Shown here: in pieces, positions 46,026-52,905 of the stretch
Layout of the letters: each line of letters starts with the position of its first letter
Numbering within the stretch: the first letter of the stretch is position 1
DNA from: Rhodocaloribacter sp964552015
GTDB lineage: Bacteria; Bacteroidota; Rhodothermia; Rhodothermales; ISCAR-4553
DNA: 52,905 nucleotides
Direction of reading: 5' to 3'
NCBI GenBank assembly: GCA_964552015.1
Contig: CAZKFR010000016.1
Span: forward strand, 1 to 52,905
The notes under the pieces: model-generated
Databases searched by the model: none
Told to the model about the DNA's origin: nothing
The model's input: only the letters and a program-made list of their open reading frames with translations
Program-made: the position numbers and the translations under genes

Positions 46026-48602
46026 ATGGAAGGAAACTTCTCCAACCGCGTTCGCGACGTAATCTCCTTCAGCCGAGAGGAAGCCATCCGCCTCGGCCAC
46101 GACTACATTGGCACCGAACACCTGCTGCTGGGCATCATCCGGGAAGGCGAAGGCATCGCCGTCAAGATCCTGCGCAACCTCGGATGCGACCTGACGCGGC
46201 TCAAGAAGGCCATCGAAGACACCGTCCGCTCGACGGGCGGCACGCTGACCGTGGGCAACATCCCGCTCACGAAGCAGGCCGAAAAGGTGCTCAAGATCAC
46301 CTACCTCGAAGCCAAACTGTACAAGAGTGACGTCATTGGTACCGAGCACCTGTTGCTGAGTCTGCTCCGAGACGACGAGAACATCGCCGCGCAGATCCTC
46401 CAGCAGGGCTTCTCGATCACCTACGACGCCGTCCGCACCGAGCTCGATGCCATCATCAGCGGCAAAGCCTCGGCCCGTACCGGCGGCGGCTCCAGCGGAG
46501 GTCGTTCCTCGTCCGGTCAAAAAGAGCGTAGCAAAATGGAAAAGAGCAAAACCCCGGTCCTGGACAACTTCGGAAGGGACCTGACGAAGCTGGCAGAAGA
46601 AGGCAAGCTGGACCCGGTCGTGGGCCGCGAACGCGAGATCGAGCGTGTGGCCCAGGTGCTGAGCCGGCGCAAGAAGAACAACCCGGTGCTCATCGGCGAG
46701 CCGGGCGTGGGTAAGACGGCCATCGCCGAGGGCCTGGCCATGCGCATCGTGCAGCGGAAGGTCAGCCGGGTGCTCTATGACAAGCGCATCGTTACGCTGG
46801 ACCTGGCCGCCCTCGTGGCCGGCACCAAGTACCGCGGCCAGTTCGAGGAGCGCATGAAGGCCGTCATGAACGAGCTCGAAAAGAGCCCGGACGTGATCCT
46901 CTTCATCGACGAGCTGCACACGATCGTAGGCGCCGGCGGAGCCTCGGGCAGCCTCGACGCCTCGAACATGTTCAAGCCGGCGCTGGCCCGCGGCGAGATC
47001 CAGTGCATCGGTGCCACCACGCTCGACGAGTACCGCCAGTACATCGAAAAAGACGGCGCCCTCGACCGCCGCTTCCAGAAAATCCTCGTCGATCCCTCTA
47101 CGCCGGAGGAAACGATCGCCATTCTGCGGAACATCAAGGATAAGTACGAGGAGCACCATAACGTCCGCTATACGGACGAGGCCATCGAGTTGACGGTCAA
47201 GCTCTCCGAGCGCTACATCACCGACCGATTCCTGCCCGACAAGGCCATCGACGTGCTGGACGAGGCCGGCGCCCGCGTGCACCTGAACAACATCCGTGTG
47301 CCGAAGGAGATCGTCGCCCTCGAAGAAGAGATCGAAGCCGTCCGCGAAGAGAAAAACCGCGTGGTCAAGAGCCAGAAGTTCGAGGAGGCGGCCCGGCTGC
47401 GCGACAAGGAGAAGAAGCTCCAGGAACAGCTCGAGGAGGCCAAGCGCGAATGGGAGCGCAAGGCCGAGAGCGAGGTGCACGACGTCACGGCGAAGGACAT
47501 CGCCGAGGTCGTGGCCATGATGACGGGCATCCCGGTGGACAAGATCTCCGAACCCGAGACGAAGAAGCTCCTCCGCATGGAGGAAGAGCTCAAGCAGCGC
47601 GTCATCGGCCAGGACGAAGCCATCGAGAAGCTCTCGAAGGCCATCCGGCGGACCCGGGCCGGCCTCAAGGACCCGAAACGTCCCATCGGCTCGTTCATCT
47701 TCCTCGGACCCACCGGTGTCGGGAAGACCGAGCTGGCCAAGATGCTCACCGAGTACCTCTTCGACTCGCAGGATGCCCTCATCCGCATCGACATGAGCGA
47801 GTACATGGAGAAGTTCTCCGTGAGCCGCCTCGTGGGTGCACCTCCGGGGTATGTCGGTTACGAAGAGGGCGGTCAGCTCACCGAGAAGGTTCGCCGGAAG
47901 CCCTACTCCGTCGTTCTCCTCGACGAGATCGAGAAGGCGCACCCGGACGTGTTCAACATCCTGCTCCAGGTGCTCGACGACGGTATCCTGACCGACGGAC
48001 TCGGCCGCCGCGTCGACTTCCGGAACACGATCATCATCATGACCTCGAACATCGGGGCGCGCGACCTCAAAAACCTGGGCAAGGGCATCGGCTTCACCCA
48101 GACGGAGGCCGAGTTCAACTATCAGACACTCAAGAGCACCGTCGAGGATGCCCTCAAGCGCGTCTTCAACCCCGAGTTCCTCAACCGTATCGACGATGTG
48201 ATCGTCTTCCACCCGCTGGAGAAGAAGCACATCTACCAGATCATCGACATCATGGCCGCCGACCTGTTCAAGCGGGCCCATGATCTCGGCATCACGGTGG
48301 ATCTGCAGCAGTCGGCCAAGGACTTCCTCGTCGAGAAGGGGTACGATGCCAAGTTCGGGGCCCGTCCGCTCCGCCGGGCCATCCAGAAGTACGTCGAGGA
48401 CCCGATGGCCGAGGCCATCCTGGGCGCCGACCTCGGTGAGGGCGACACGCTCGTGATCACCTACGACGAGAAAAAGGAACCCGGCAAGCTGATCTTCAAG
48501 ACGAAGAAAGCCAAGAAAGGCAGCGCCAAAGCCGCTGAGCCGGAGGCCCCGGAAGCCGGCGACGCCTCGACAGAGGAACAGGCGGAAAAAACGCAAGAAT
48601 AG
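46026..48602 (+). CDS. clpC: ClpC-type AAA+ unfoldase of the Clp protease
   Basis: An 858-residue Hsp100 protein. Two Clp N-repeats (about 1-70 and 80-145: IGTEHLLLGIIREGEG, IGTEHLLLSLLRDDEN) precede NBD1 with Walker A GEPGVGKT (224-231) and VILFIDELHTI. A UVR-type coiled segment follows (KFEEAARLRDKEKKLQEQLEE), then NBD2 with GPTGVGKT (561-568) and VVLLDEIEKAHPD. The IGF loop at 688-690 is the ClpP-docking tripeptide, so it feeds a ClpP peptidase. The C-terminus is Lys/Glu/Ala-rich. A second possible start at 45987 has an SD too close to it; MEGNFSNRV at 46026 matches usual ClpC beginnings. It is probably monocistronic and ends at a strong hairpin. Confidence 0.95.
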   Translation: MEGNFSNRVRDVISFSREEAIRLGHDYIGTEHLLLGIIREGEGIAVKILRNLGCDLTRLKKAIEDTVRSTGGTLTVGNIPLTKQAEKVLKITYLEAKLYKSDVIGTEHLLLSLLRDDENIAAQILQQGFSITYDAVRTELDAIISGKASARTGGGSSGGRSSSGQKERSKMEKSKTPVLDNFGRDLTKLAEEGKLDPVVGREREIERVAQVLSRRKKNNPVLIGEPGVGKTAIAEGLAMRIVQRKVSRVLYDKRIVTLDLAALVAGTKYRGQFEERMKAVMNELEKSPDVILFIDELHTIVGAGGASGSLDASNMFKPALARGEIQCIGATTLDEYRQYIEKDGALDRRFQKILVDPSTPEETIAILRNIKDKYEEHHNVRYTDEAIELTVKLSERYITDRFLPDKAIDVLDEAGARVHLNNIRVPKEIVALEEEIEAVREEKNRVVKSQKFEEAARLRDKEKKLQEQLEEAKREWERKAESEVHDVTAKDIAEVVAMMTGIPVDKISEPETKKLLRMEEELKQRVIGQDEAIEKLSKAIRRTRAGLKDPKRPIGSFIFLGPTGVGKTELAKMLTEYLFDSQDALIRIDMSEYMEKFSVSRLVGAPPGYVGYEEGGQLTEKVRRKPYSVVLLDEIEKAHPDVFNILLQVLDDGILTDGLGRRVDFRNTIIIMTSNIGARDLKNLGKGIGFTQTEAEFNYQTLKSTVEDALKRVFNPEFLNRIDDVIVFHPLEKKHIYQIIDIMAADLFKRAHDLGITVDLQQSAKDFLVEKGYDAKFGARPLRRAIQKYVEDPMAEAILGADLGEGDTLVITYDEKKEPGKLIFKTKKAKKGSAKAAEPEAPEAGDASTEEQAEKTQE

Positions 48603-48628
48603 GCTTAGACCCTATACCGACCCGGTTT

Positions 48629-48673
48629 CAGCGCCGGGATGCGGTCTCTTCAGGAGACAGCATCCCGGCGCTG
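48629..48673 (+). terminator. Strong hairpin after clpC
   Basis: CAGCGCCGGGATGC (48629-48642) is perfectly complementary to GCATCCCGGCGCTG (48660-48673), and the enclosed sequence carries a further GTCTC-TTCAG-GAGAC stem. It is followed by TAGTTTATTA rather than a clean T run. It probably ends the clpC transcript or protects its 3' end. It is symmetric enough to act in both directions. Confidence 0.75.
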
Positions 48674-48867
48674 TAGTTTATTACGAGCAGGTACCTTGCA
48701 CCATGTATACACCGGATGAAAGAACTATCGGTAATTACAATCAATAATTATCTCGCATCACCGTTCACAACTACAGTCTGAAAGTATATCGGAGCCAGTG
48801 TATAGCGTAATTCCCTTTGATTGATACTATATTGGGGGACTTCATCATCAAGCGACCGCAACTGGCC

Positions 48868-49218
48868 ATGAAACCCCTCTCGCTCGACCTGCGCCAGCGT
48901 ATCGTCTCTGCCTTCGAACAAGGGGAAGGCTCCCGACAAACCCTCGCCAGGCGCTTCGGCGTCGGCGAAGCCACCGTGCAGCGACTCCTTAGACGCAAAC
49001 GCCAAACCGGCACGCTCCACCCCAAGCCGATGGGCGGTCGCGCCCCCATCGTCTCCGACGAAGAACTGACCCTGTTTGAAACCTGGCTCACCGAGGACTG
49101 CGACCTGAGCCAGCGTGAACTGGCCCAACGCTTTGCCGATAAGACTGGCAAGGCGATCAGCCAGCCCAGTGTCTGTCGCGTGCTCAAACGCCTCGAGATC
49201 ACCCGAAAAAAAAGCTGA
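48868..49218 (+). CDS. IS630 transposase, N-terminal HTH part
   Basis: A 116-residue frame beginning MKPLSLDLRQRIVSAFEQGE. It carries a Winged-helix/HTH pair (TLARRFGVGEATVQRLLRR and SQRELAQRFADKTGKAIS, SVCRVLKRLEI) that binds the element's ends. It ends with TRKKS at the TGA 49216-49218, right after a run of eight A (49206-49213). A -1 slip on these A residues would join it to the DDE frame. An earlier in-frame TTG at 48817 overlaps the left repeat and is not chosen. Confidence 0.85.
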   Translation: MKPLSLDLRQRIVSAFEQGEGSRQTLARRFGVGEATVQRLLRRKRQTGTLHPKPMGGRAPIVSDEELTLFETWLTEDCDLSQRELAQRFADKTGKAISQPSVCRVLKRLEITRKKS

Positions 49219-49220
49219 TC

Positions 49221-49820
49221 ATGCCCACACAGGCCCAGCGCCCCGATGTGGTCGAAGAACGAGTGGCCTTTCAGACCTGGCTCGAGACGGTCGATCCAGC
49301 CCAGGTGAAGACCGTAGATGAGAGCGGTGTGGTGCAGGGGATGCGCCTGGCCTATGGGTATGCTAAGCGCGGAAGGCGGCTCATCCAGCAGGCCCCGTTG
49401 CGCCAAGGCAAGCGGATCAGCCTGTTGGGCTGGCTGGGCTTTGATGGGGCCGGTATGGTGGCGATGCACCAAGGTACGGTGAAGCGGTATCACTTCCGGG
49501 GCTTTATCCAGCAGCATCTGTTGCCGCAGCTCAAGCCGGGGGACATCGTCTTGTGGGACAATGCGCGAATCCATGATGCACCGGACCTGGTGGAGCAGAT
49601 TGAGGCCCGTGGGGCATCGGTGAAGCCGTTGCCGCGCTACAGTCCGGACTATAATCCGATCGAGATGTTGTGGTCGAAGCTCAAGCATGGGATCAAGAAG
49701 GCGCGGTCCGATACCAAGGAGGCGTTGCTGGAGGCGGTTGAAGGGGCCACCGCCCGGGTGAGTGCCTCCGATGCCCGGGGATGGTTCTTCAAGTGTGGCT
49801 TCCAGGATCAATGCCTATGA
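49221..49820 (+). CDS. IS630 transposase, DDE catalytic part
   Basis: A 199-residue frame with the catalytic triad Asp33 (TVDESGV), Asp113 (VLWDNARIH) and Glu148 (PDYNPIEMLWSKLK). The 34-residue spacing between the second Asp and Glu matches the IS630 family. A free-standing ATG opens it at 49221, but production as a fusion after a -1 frameshift at the A8 run (giving TRKK-KLIMPTQ) is more likely. It keeps all catalytic residues, so the element may be active. Frame and length look intact. Confidence 0.88.
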   Translation: MPTQAQRPDVVEERVAFQTWLETVDPAQVKTVDESGVVQGMRLAYGYAKRGRRLIQQAPLRQGKRISLLGWLGFDGAGMVAMHQGTVKRYHFRGFIQQHLLPQLKPGDIVLWDNARIHDAPDLVEQIEARGASVKPLPRYSPDYNPIEMLWSKLKHGIKKARSDTKEALLEAVEGATARVSASDARGWFFKCGFQDQCL

Positions 49821-50068
49821 ATACCGCTATACTATCCTCGGATACACCCGATACGGAAGAAATTAAGCCACATTTATGTTCAAAGCTAAATATCCTTGAA
49901 ACAGTCGTCCAGAGATAATAGCTTTCTGTATAGGTGGCACCTACCTGATCAGTTTCCAGGCAAACAGGTCTGTACCTACTCCTGGTCAGTACCTAAACGT
50001 ACATTGCCTCTCTATTCAGGAGTAACCCTTACTTTACTCTTGCCCGCAAACACATTTCGGCCAAGCTG

Positions 50069-52675
50069 ATGCTTCTTAAGCCCCACGCGCGTGCGCTCTC
50101 TTCCTTGAGGCTCCCGCTTTCCCTCATTGCTCTCTTTTTATGTCTTATCTGTACAGAGACTGTAGCTCGCCCAGCGACTCCCGCAAATGTGATACAATCT
50201 CCTTTAGCCAGCCCCGACACTGATCCCCCTGGTATTACAGCCCCTGCCGCATTCCAGAACTCACGTCCAGCATTATGGAGCCCTGATGTACAACACACCG
50301 GTGCTACTTTGCATTCAGCGTGCAACCTGGGAATCACCTCGGTCACAGTTACCCCCAGCCCCGCCGCAAGGGACGAGAGTGTGACCATTACGGCCCGGGT
50401 AGAAAACATGGGTCTCTTAAGCTGTGCCGCTGGACAAGTACTGGAGTATTACTTCTCAACAAACAGCGTGATCTCAACTTCTGACTTCCTGGTCGGGACG
50501 GGCACTACCACCAAATCGCTAAACTTGGGATCTGCTCAGGATGTGAGTATTTCGTTTACGCCGAAAGACCAGGGCGTGATACCAGATACGTACTGGGTCG
50601 GCGTTCGCATTGTCTCAGAGAATGAGTTCCTTGCAGCCGAGAACACCCTCACCATTGGCCCCAGCACCACCTGTGACATCGATGTATTGTCTCTATCAGC
50701 ATCTCCCAACCCTGCCTTTGATCATGAGGACATAACAATAACTGCTTCTGTCATTAACTATGGCGCCACTTGCGCGAATACAGAATTTAACTTTTATCTA
50801 TGGGAGAACTTCGAATTATTAGGTACAAAGTCCCTGACCACACCCCTCAATTACGGAGATCAAACAAACCTTGACGTCACATTCAACGCTAATGACAAGG
50901 AGGTTTTTATAGGATCTTACACCTTGTATTTAACCATTCCTGATATAAATTCAAGTTATTTTGGCGACATTCTTGAAATTCAACCTAGTACTGTTTGCAA
51001 CATCGATTTCTTGCTTCTGTCGCCATCCCCCATCTCTGTATTCGAGGATCAGGAAGTAACCATCACAGCGGGTGTCGTCAATAACGGCACAGGCATATGC
51101 ACAAATAAAAAAACATACTTCTACATATCTAATAATTCAACAATATCTTTTAGTGACACTTTTCTGGGAGAATACATCCAGGATGAGCCCCTCAACTCCG
51201 GGGAGCAGTCCCTACAGACCATTACGTTTGTCCCTCAGGAGTTGAACCTGGAACCCCGCACCTACTGGGTAGGAGCCCTGGTCGTACCTGAAACCGAGTT
51301 CTTTGCATCAGCCATCACCCTCACTATCAACGAGGGGCTCAGTACACCTGTAAATGTGTCCCTTCCCACACTTACCTGCGAGGCTGATCAGGACCTGAGG
51401 ATCCCAGTAATGATCAACGACGACGTGTCGAGTTCAGGCATAAACTCGTATGCGTTCAGTCTATCGTACGCCTCTGATATCATTGACATAACATCTGCCC
51501 TTACTTCAGGTACCCTTTCGGAAGGATGGACGATCACTTCAACCATAACCTCTGGCCAAATAGACATCTCTGCCACGGGTCCTGCCGATCTTGAAGGCTC
51601 CGGTGATCTAATCATTCTGGCCGGGCGGTGCCTTACTGAGGGCACCTCCCCCCTCACCTGGAACTCTTTTTCGTTTAACGAGGGTTCGCCACCTGCAACA
51701 CTCACCGACGGTACCATCACAGTTTCCGGGGCGCCTGTCAACGCTAACCCCACCCCCATCATGGACGAGGCGACGACCGATGAGGATACGCCCGTGACTA
51801 TCAACATATTGGCCAATGACACCGACCCGGATGGAGATCCTCTTACGGTGGACTCGGTCGGTGATCCAGAGCACGGGACGGTCGTTCTCAACGGTGACGG
51901 TACCATCACCTACACACCGGAGATGAATTACTACGGCACCGACACCTTCGACTACACGGTCAACGACGACCAGGGCGGATCCGCCACAGCGGCGGTGACC
52001 GTAACTATCAATTCGGTAAACGATGCACCTACTCCGCCCATGGTAACCGAACCTGCAAATGGTACTTCCCTATTAATCGAGGGAGACCCCAATGCAACCC
52101 TGACCGTCTCATGGACAACAGCGACTGACCCTGAGGGAGATACTGTTTCATACGTCTGGGAACTCGCAACATCCGAAACCTTCGATACGGTGCTTCACCG
52201 CGAGAACGTCGGCACAGCCACCCAATTCGAGCTCGACTATGCATTCATCGCGGGATTGTTAACGGCACAGGGCATCGGGCCGAACGAAGACCTTACCGTG
52301 TATCAGCGGGCCGTCGCTTCCGATGGTTCCCTAGACACGGCCGGTCCTTCCTCGTCGATCGTGCTGACACGCGGGACCATCGTAGGAACGGAAGAGAATG
52401 CGTCGATCCCGGATCGATATGTACTCGCGGGAAACTATCCAAATCCCTTCCGTGCAACCACGACGTTCCGCTTTGCACTACCTGACCCCGGTCCTGTCCG
52501 GATAGAAGTGTACAATATTCTTGGAGAACAGGTGGGTACCCTGATCGACGGCGTGTATTCCGCCGGCTGGCATACGGCCAGATGGGATGCTACGGAACTA
52601 GTAAGTGGAATCTATTTCGTTCGTATGCAGGCAAAAGACGTGGCGGTTTCACAGACTGTGACGAAGCTGAAATGA
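50069..52675 (+). CDS. Secreted CARDB/cohesin-like/cadherin-like protein with T9SS sorting domain
   Basis: An 868-residue secreted protein. After a signal peptide (LPLSLIALFLCLICTETVA) come three CARDB-like Ig repeats, each opening with a CxIxxxxLSxSPxxxxxxxxxTI pattern (about 88-195, 200-300, 310-425). A cohesin-like domain follows (about 430-550, INSYAFSLSYASDIIDITSA), then a cadherin-like Ig (NDTDPDGDPLTVDSVGDPEHG to FDYTVNDDQGGSATAA), a fibronectin-like region, and the type A T9SS sorting domain (AGNYPNPFRATTTFRFAL to SGIYFVRMQAKD). It probably works in surface adhesion or assembly of secreted complexes. Its GC is visibly lower than the rest (a 60-base sample at 50701 has 24 G/C), and it lies right after an IS, so recent transfer is likely. 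Confidence 0.85.
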   Translation: MLLKPHARALSSLRLPLSLIALFLCLICTETVARPATPANVIQSPLASPDTDPPGITAPAAFQNSRPALWSPDVQHTGATLHSACNLGITSVTVTPSPAARDESVTITARVENMGLLSCAAGQVLEYYFSTNSVISTSDFLVGTGTTTKSLNLGSAQDVSISFTPKDQGVIPDTYWVGVRIVSENEFLAAENTLTIGPSTTCDIDVLSLSASPNPAFDHEDITITASVINYGATCANTEFNFYLWENFELLGTKSLTTPLNYGDQTNLDVTFNANDKEVFIGSYTLYLTIPDINSSYFGDILEIQPSTVCNIDFLLLSPSPISVFEDQEVTITAGVVNNGTGICTNKKTYFYISNNSTISFSDTFLGEYIQDEPLNSGEQSLQTITFVPQELNLEPRTYWVGALVVPETEFFASAITLTINEGLSTPVNVSLPTLTCEADQDLRIPVMINDDVSSSGINSYAFSLSYASDIIDITSALTSGTLSEGWTITSTITSGQIDISATGPADLEGSGDLIILAGRCLTEGTSPLTWNSFSFNEGSPPATLTDGTITVSGAPVNANPTPIMDEATTDEDTPVTINILANDTDPDGDPLTVDSVGDPEHGTVVLNGDGTITYTPEMNYYGTDTFDYTVNDDQGGSATAAVTVTINSVNDAPTPPMVTEPANGTSLLIEGDPNATLTVSWTTATDPEGDTVSYVWELATSETFDTVLHRENVGTATQFELDYAFIAGLLTAQGIGPNEDLTVYQRAVASDGSLDTAGPSSSIVLTRGTIVGTEENASIPDRYVLAGNYPNPFRATTTFRFALPDPGPVRIEVYNILGEQVGTLIDGVYSAGWHTARWDATELVSGIYFVRMQAKDVAVSQTVTKLK

Positions 52676-52809
52676 CGTATTGGTGTATGAAAACCAGTAC
52701 TTCGAGCTAAAACTGGTTGCCTTCCTGCTTCACCTGCTGTCTTTGTCACGTCTAGAAGCTCTGGAGAAACCTCACACGCATGGTTTATTCATATTGAAAA
52801 CCACACCGT

Positions 52810-52841
52810 GCGGCCCGGTCGTCCCTGAACGGCCGGGCCGC
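52810..52841. terminator. GC-rich terminator hairpin
   Basis: GCGGCCCGG (52810-52818) pairs perfectly with CCGGGCCGC (52833-52841) around a 14-base loop. On the plus strand TTTGTT follows. On the minus strand GTGTGGTTTT follows. It lies between two convergent genes and could serve both. Confidence 0.65.
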
Positions 52842-52855
52842 TTTGTTGGCTAGCC

Positions 52856-52905
52856 TTACCAGTACCGGCGGGCCCCTTCGCGCTCCATGTACGGGGCAAA
52901 GACGT
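52856..52905 (-). CDS. 3' tip of a minus-strand gene
   Basis: On the minus strand the frame reads ...VFAPYMEREGARRYW then TAA at 52858-52856. The short coding-like end and the terminator hairpin just beyond it suggest the C-terminus of a gene that enters from the right edge. Only about 15 residues are visible, so no family can be named. Confidence 0.4.
   Translation of the reverse strand, partial: VFAPYMEREGARRYW

Larger units (their letters stand above)
48801..49831 (+). mobile_element. IS630-family insertion sequence
   Basis: About 1.03 kb. The ends carry inverted repeats beginning TATAGCG (48801-48807) and ending CGCTATA (49825-49831); 15 of the first 23 positions match. TATA lies at each edge, in keeping with IS630's TA target duplication, so exact boundaries may be two bases in from each side. 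Inside are two overlapping-type frames for an HTH protein and a DDE transposase. It sits between clpC and a lower-GC secreted-protein gene, suggesting a hotspot for acquired DNA. Confidence 0.85.

Noticed and set aside
45840..48596. 918-codon minus-strand frame opposite clpC
   Set aside because: Shadow of the highly biased clpC codons; Leu/Val/Asp-rich with no recognisable motif.

Overview
The window is GC-rich DNA that reads as a Rhodothermota/Bacteroidota-like chromosome, probably Rhodothermales. The evidence is an Oar-like TonB-dependent receptor with an N-terminal carboxypeptidase-regulatory fold, secreted proteins ending in 'NYPNPF...' type (type A) T9SS sorting domains, a DUF4292 lipoprotein next to an EnvC-like factor, few strong Shine-Dalgarno sites and a ClpC with Bacteroidota-like spacing. 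The lineage is inferred from gene style, not from a marker gene. It is a draft scaffold: three runs of exactly 100 N interrupt it, and two of them are flanked by exact 55-base duplications, so those two look like scaffolding artefacts inside otherwise intact genes.

Layout. 1-6.9 kb: 3' end of an M32 carboxypeptidase, a palindromic cloverleaf-like repeat, an AcuI/YhdH-type reductase (minus), a large TonB-dependent receptor, a DUF547 lipoprotein and two small unknown proteins. 7.0-12.1 kb: a CDP-alcohol phosphatidyltransferase, then a tight four-gene cassette: acyl carrier protein, a KAS III-like protein with Glu at the catalytic Cys position, a KAS III-like protein that keeps the Cys, and a flavin-dependent halogenase-like FAD protein with a WxWxIP motif. 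This is the best candidate for an undescribed pathway. 12.1-14.6 kb: a cytochrome c-FTR1 iron permease fusion preceded by an iron-box-like palindrome, and a DUF411 metal-binding protein. 14.8-21.9 kb: CcmF-type haem lyase, a 1356-residue hybrid histidine kinase, and a small convergent gene overlapping its 3' end.

22.0-29.6 kb: a YnjBCD-like ABC importer operon (binding lipoprotein, two permeases, ATPase; starts and stops overlap), a purine nucleoside phosphorylase-like protein, an M19 dipeptidase, and on the minus strand a glutamate-cysteine ligase-like protein fused to two CBS domains. 29.8-34.2 kb: TPR protein, DUF4292 lipoprotein, EnvC-like LytM protein, an unusual RpiB-like isomerase and tRNA-Leu(UAA). 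34.3-45.2 kb: cytidine deaminase, Na/Ca exchanger, S8 protease, a VWA membrane protein, an M20 amidohydrolase and a lamin-tail-domain secreted protein.

45.3-52.9 kb: an IscA/ErpA-like Fe-S carrier, clpC with an inverted repeat upstream, a strong hairpin, an IS630-family element with a likely -1 frameshift at A8, then a clearly lower-GC secreted protein (CARDB, cohesin-like, cadherin-like and T9SS domains) that looks acquired, and finally the 3' tip of a minus-strand gene.
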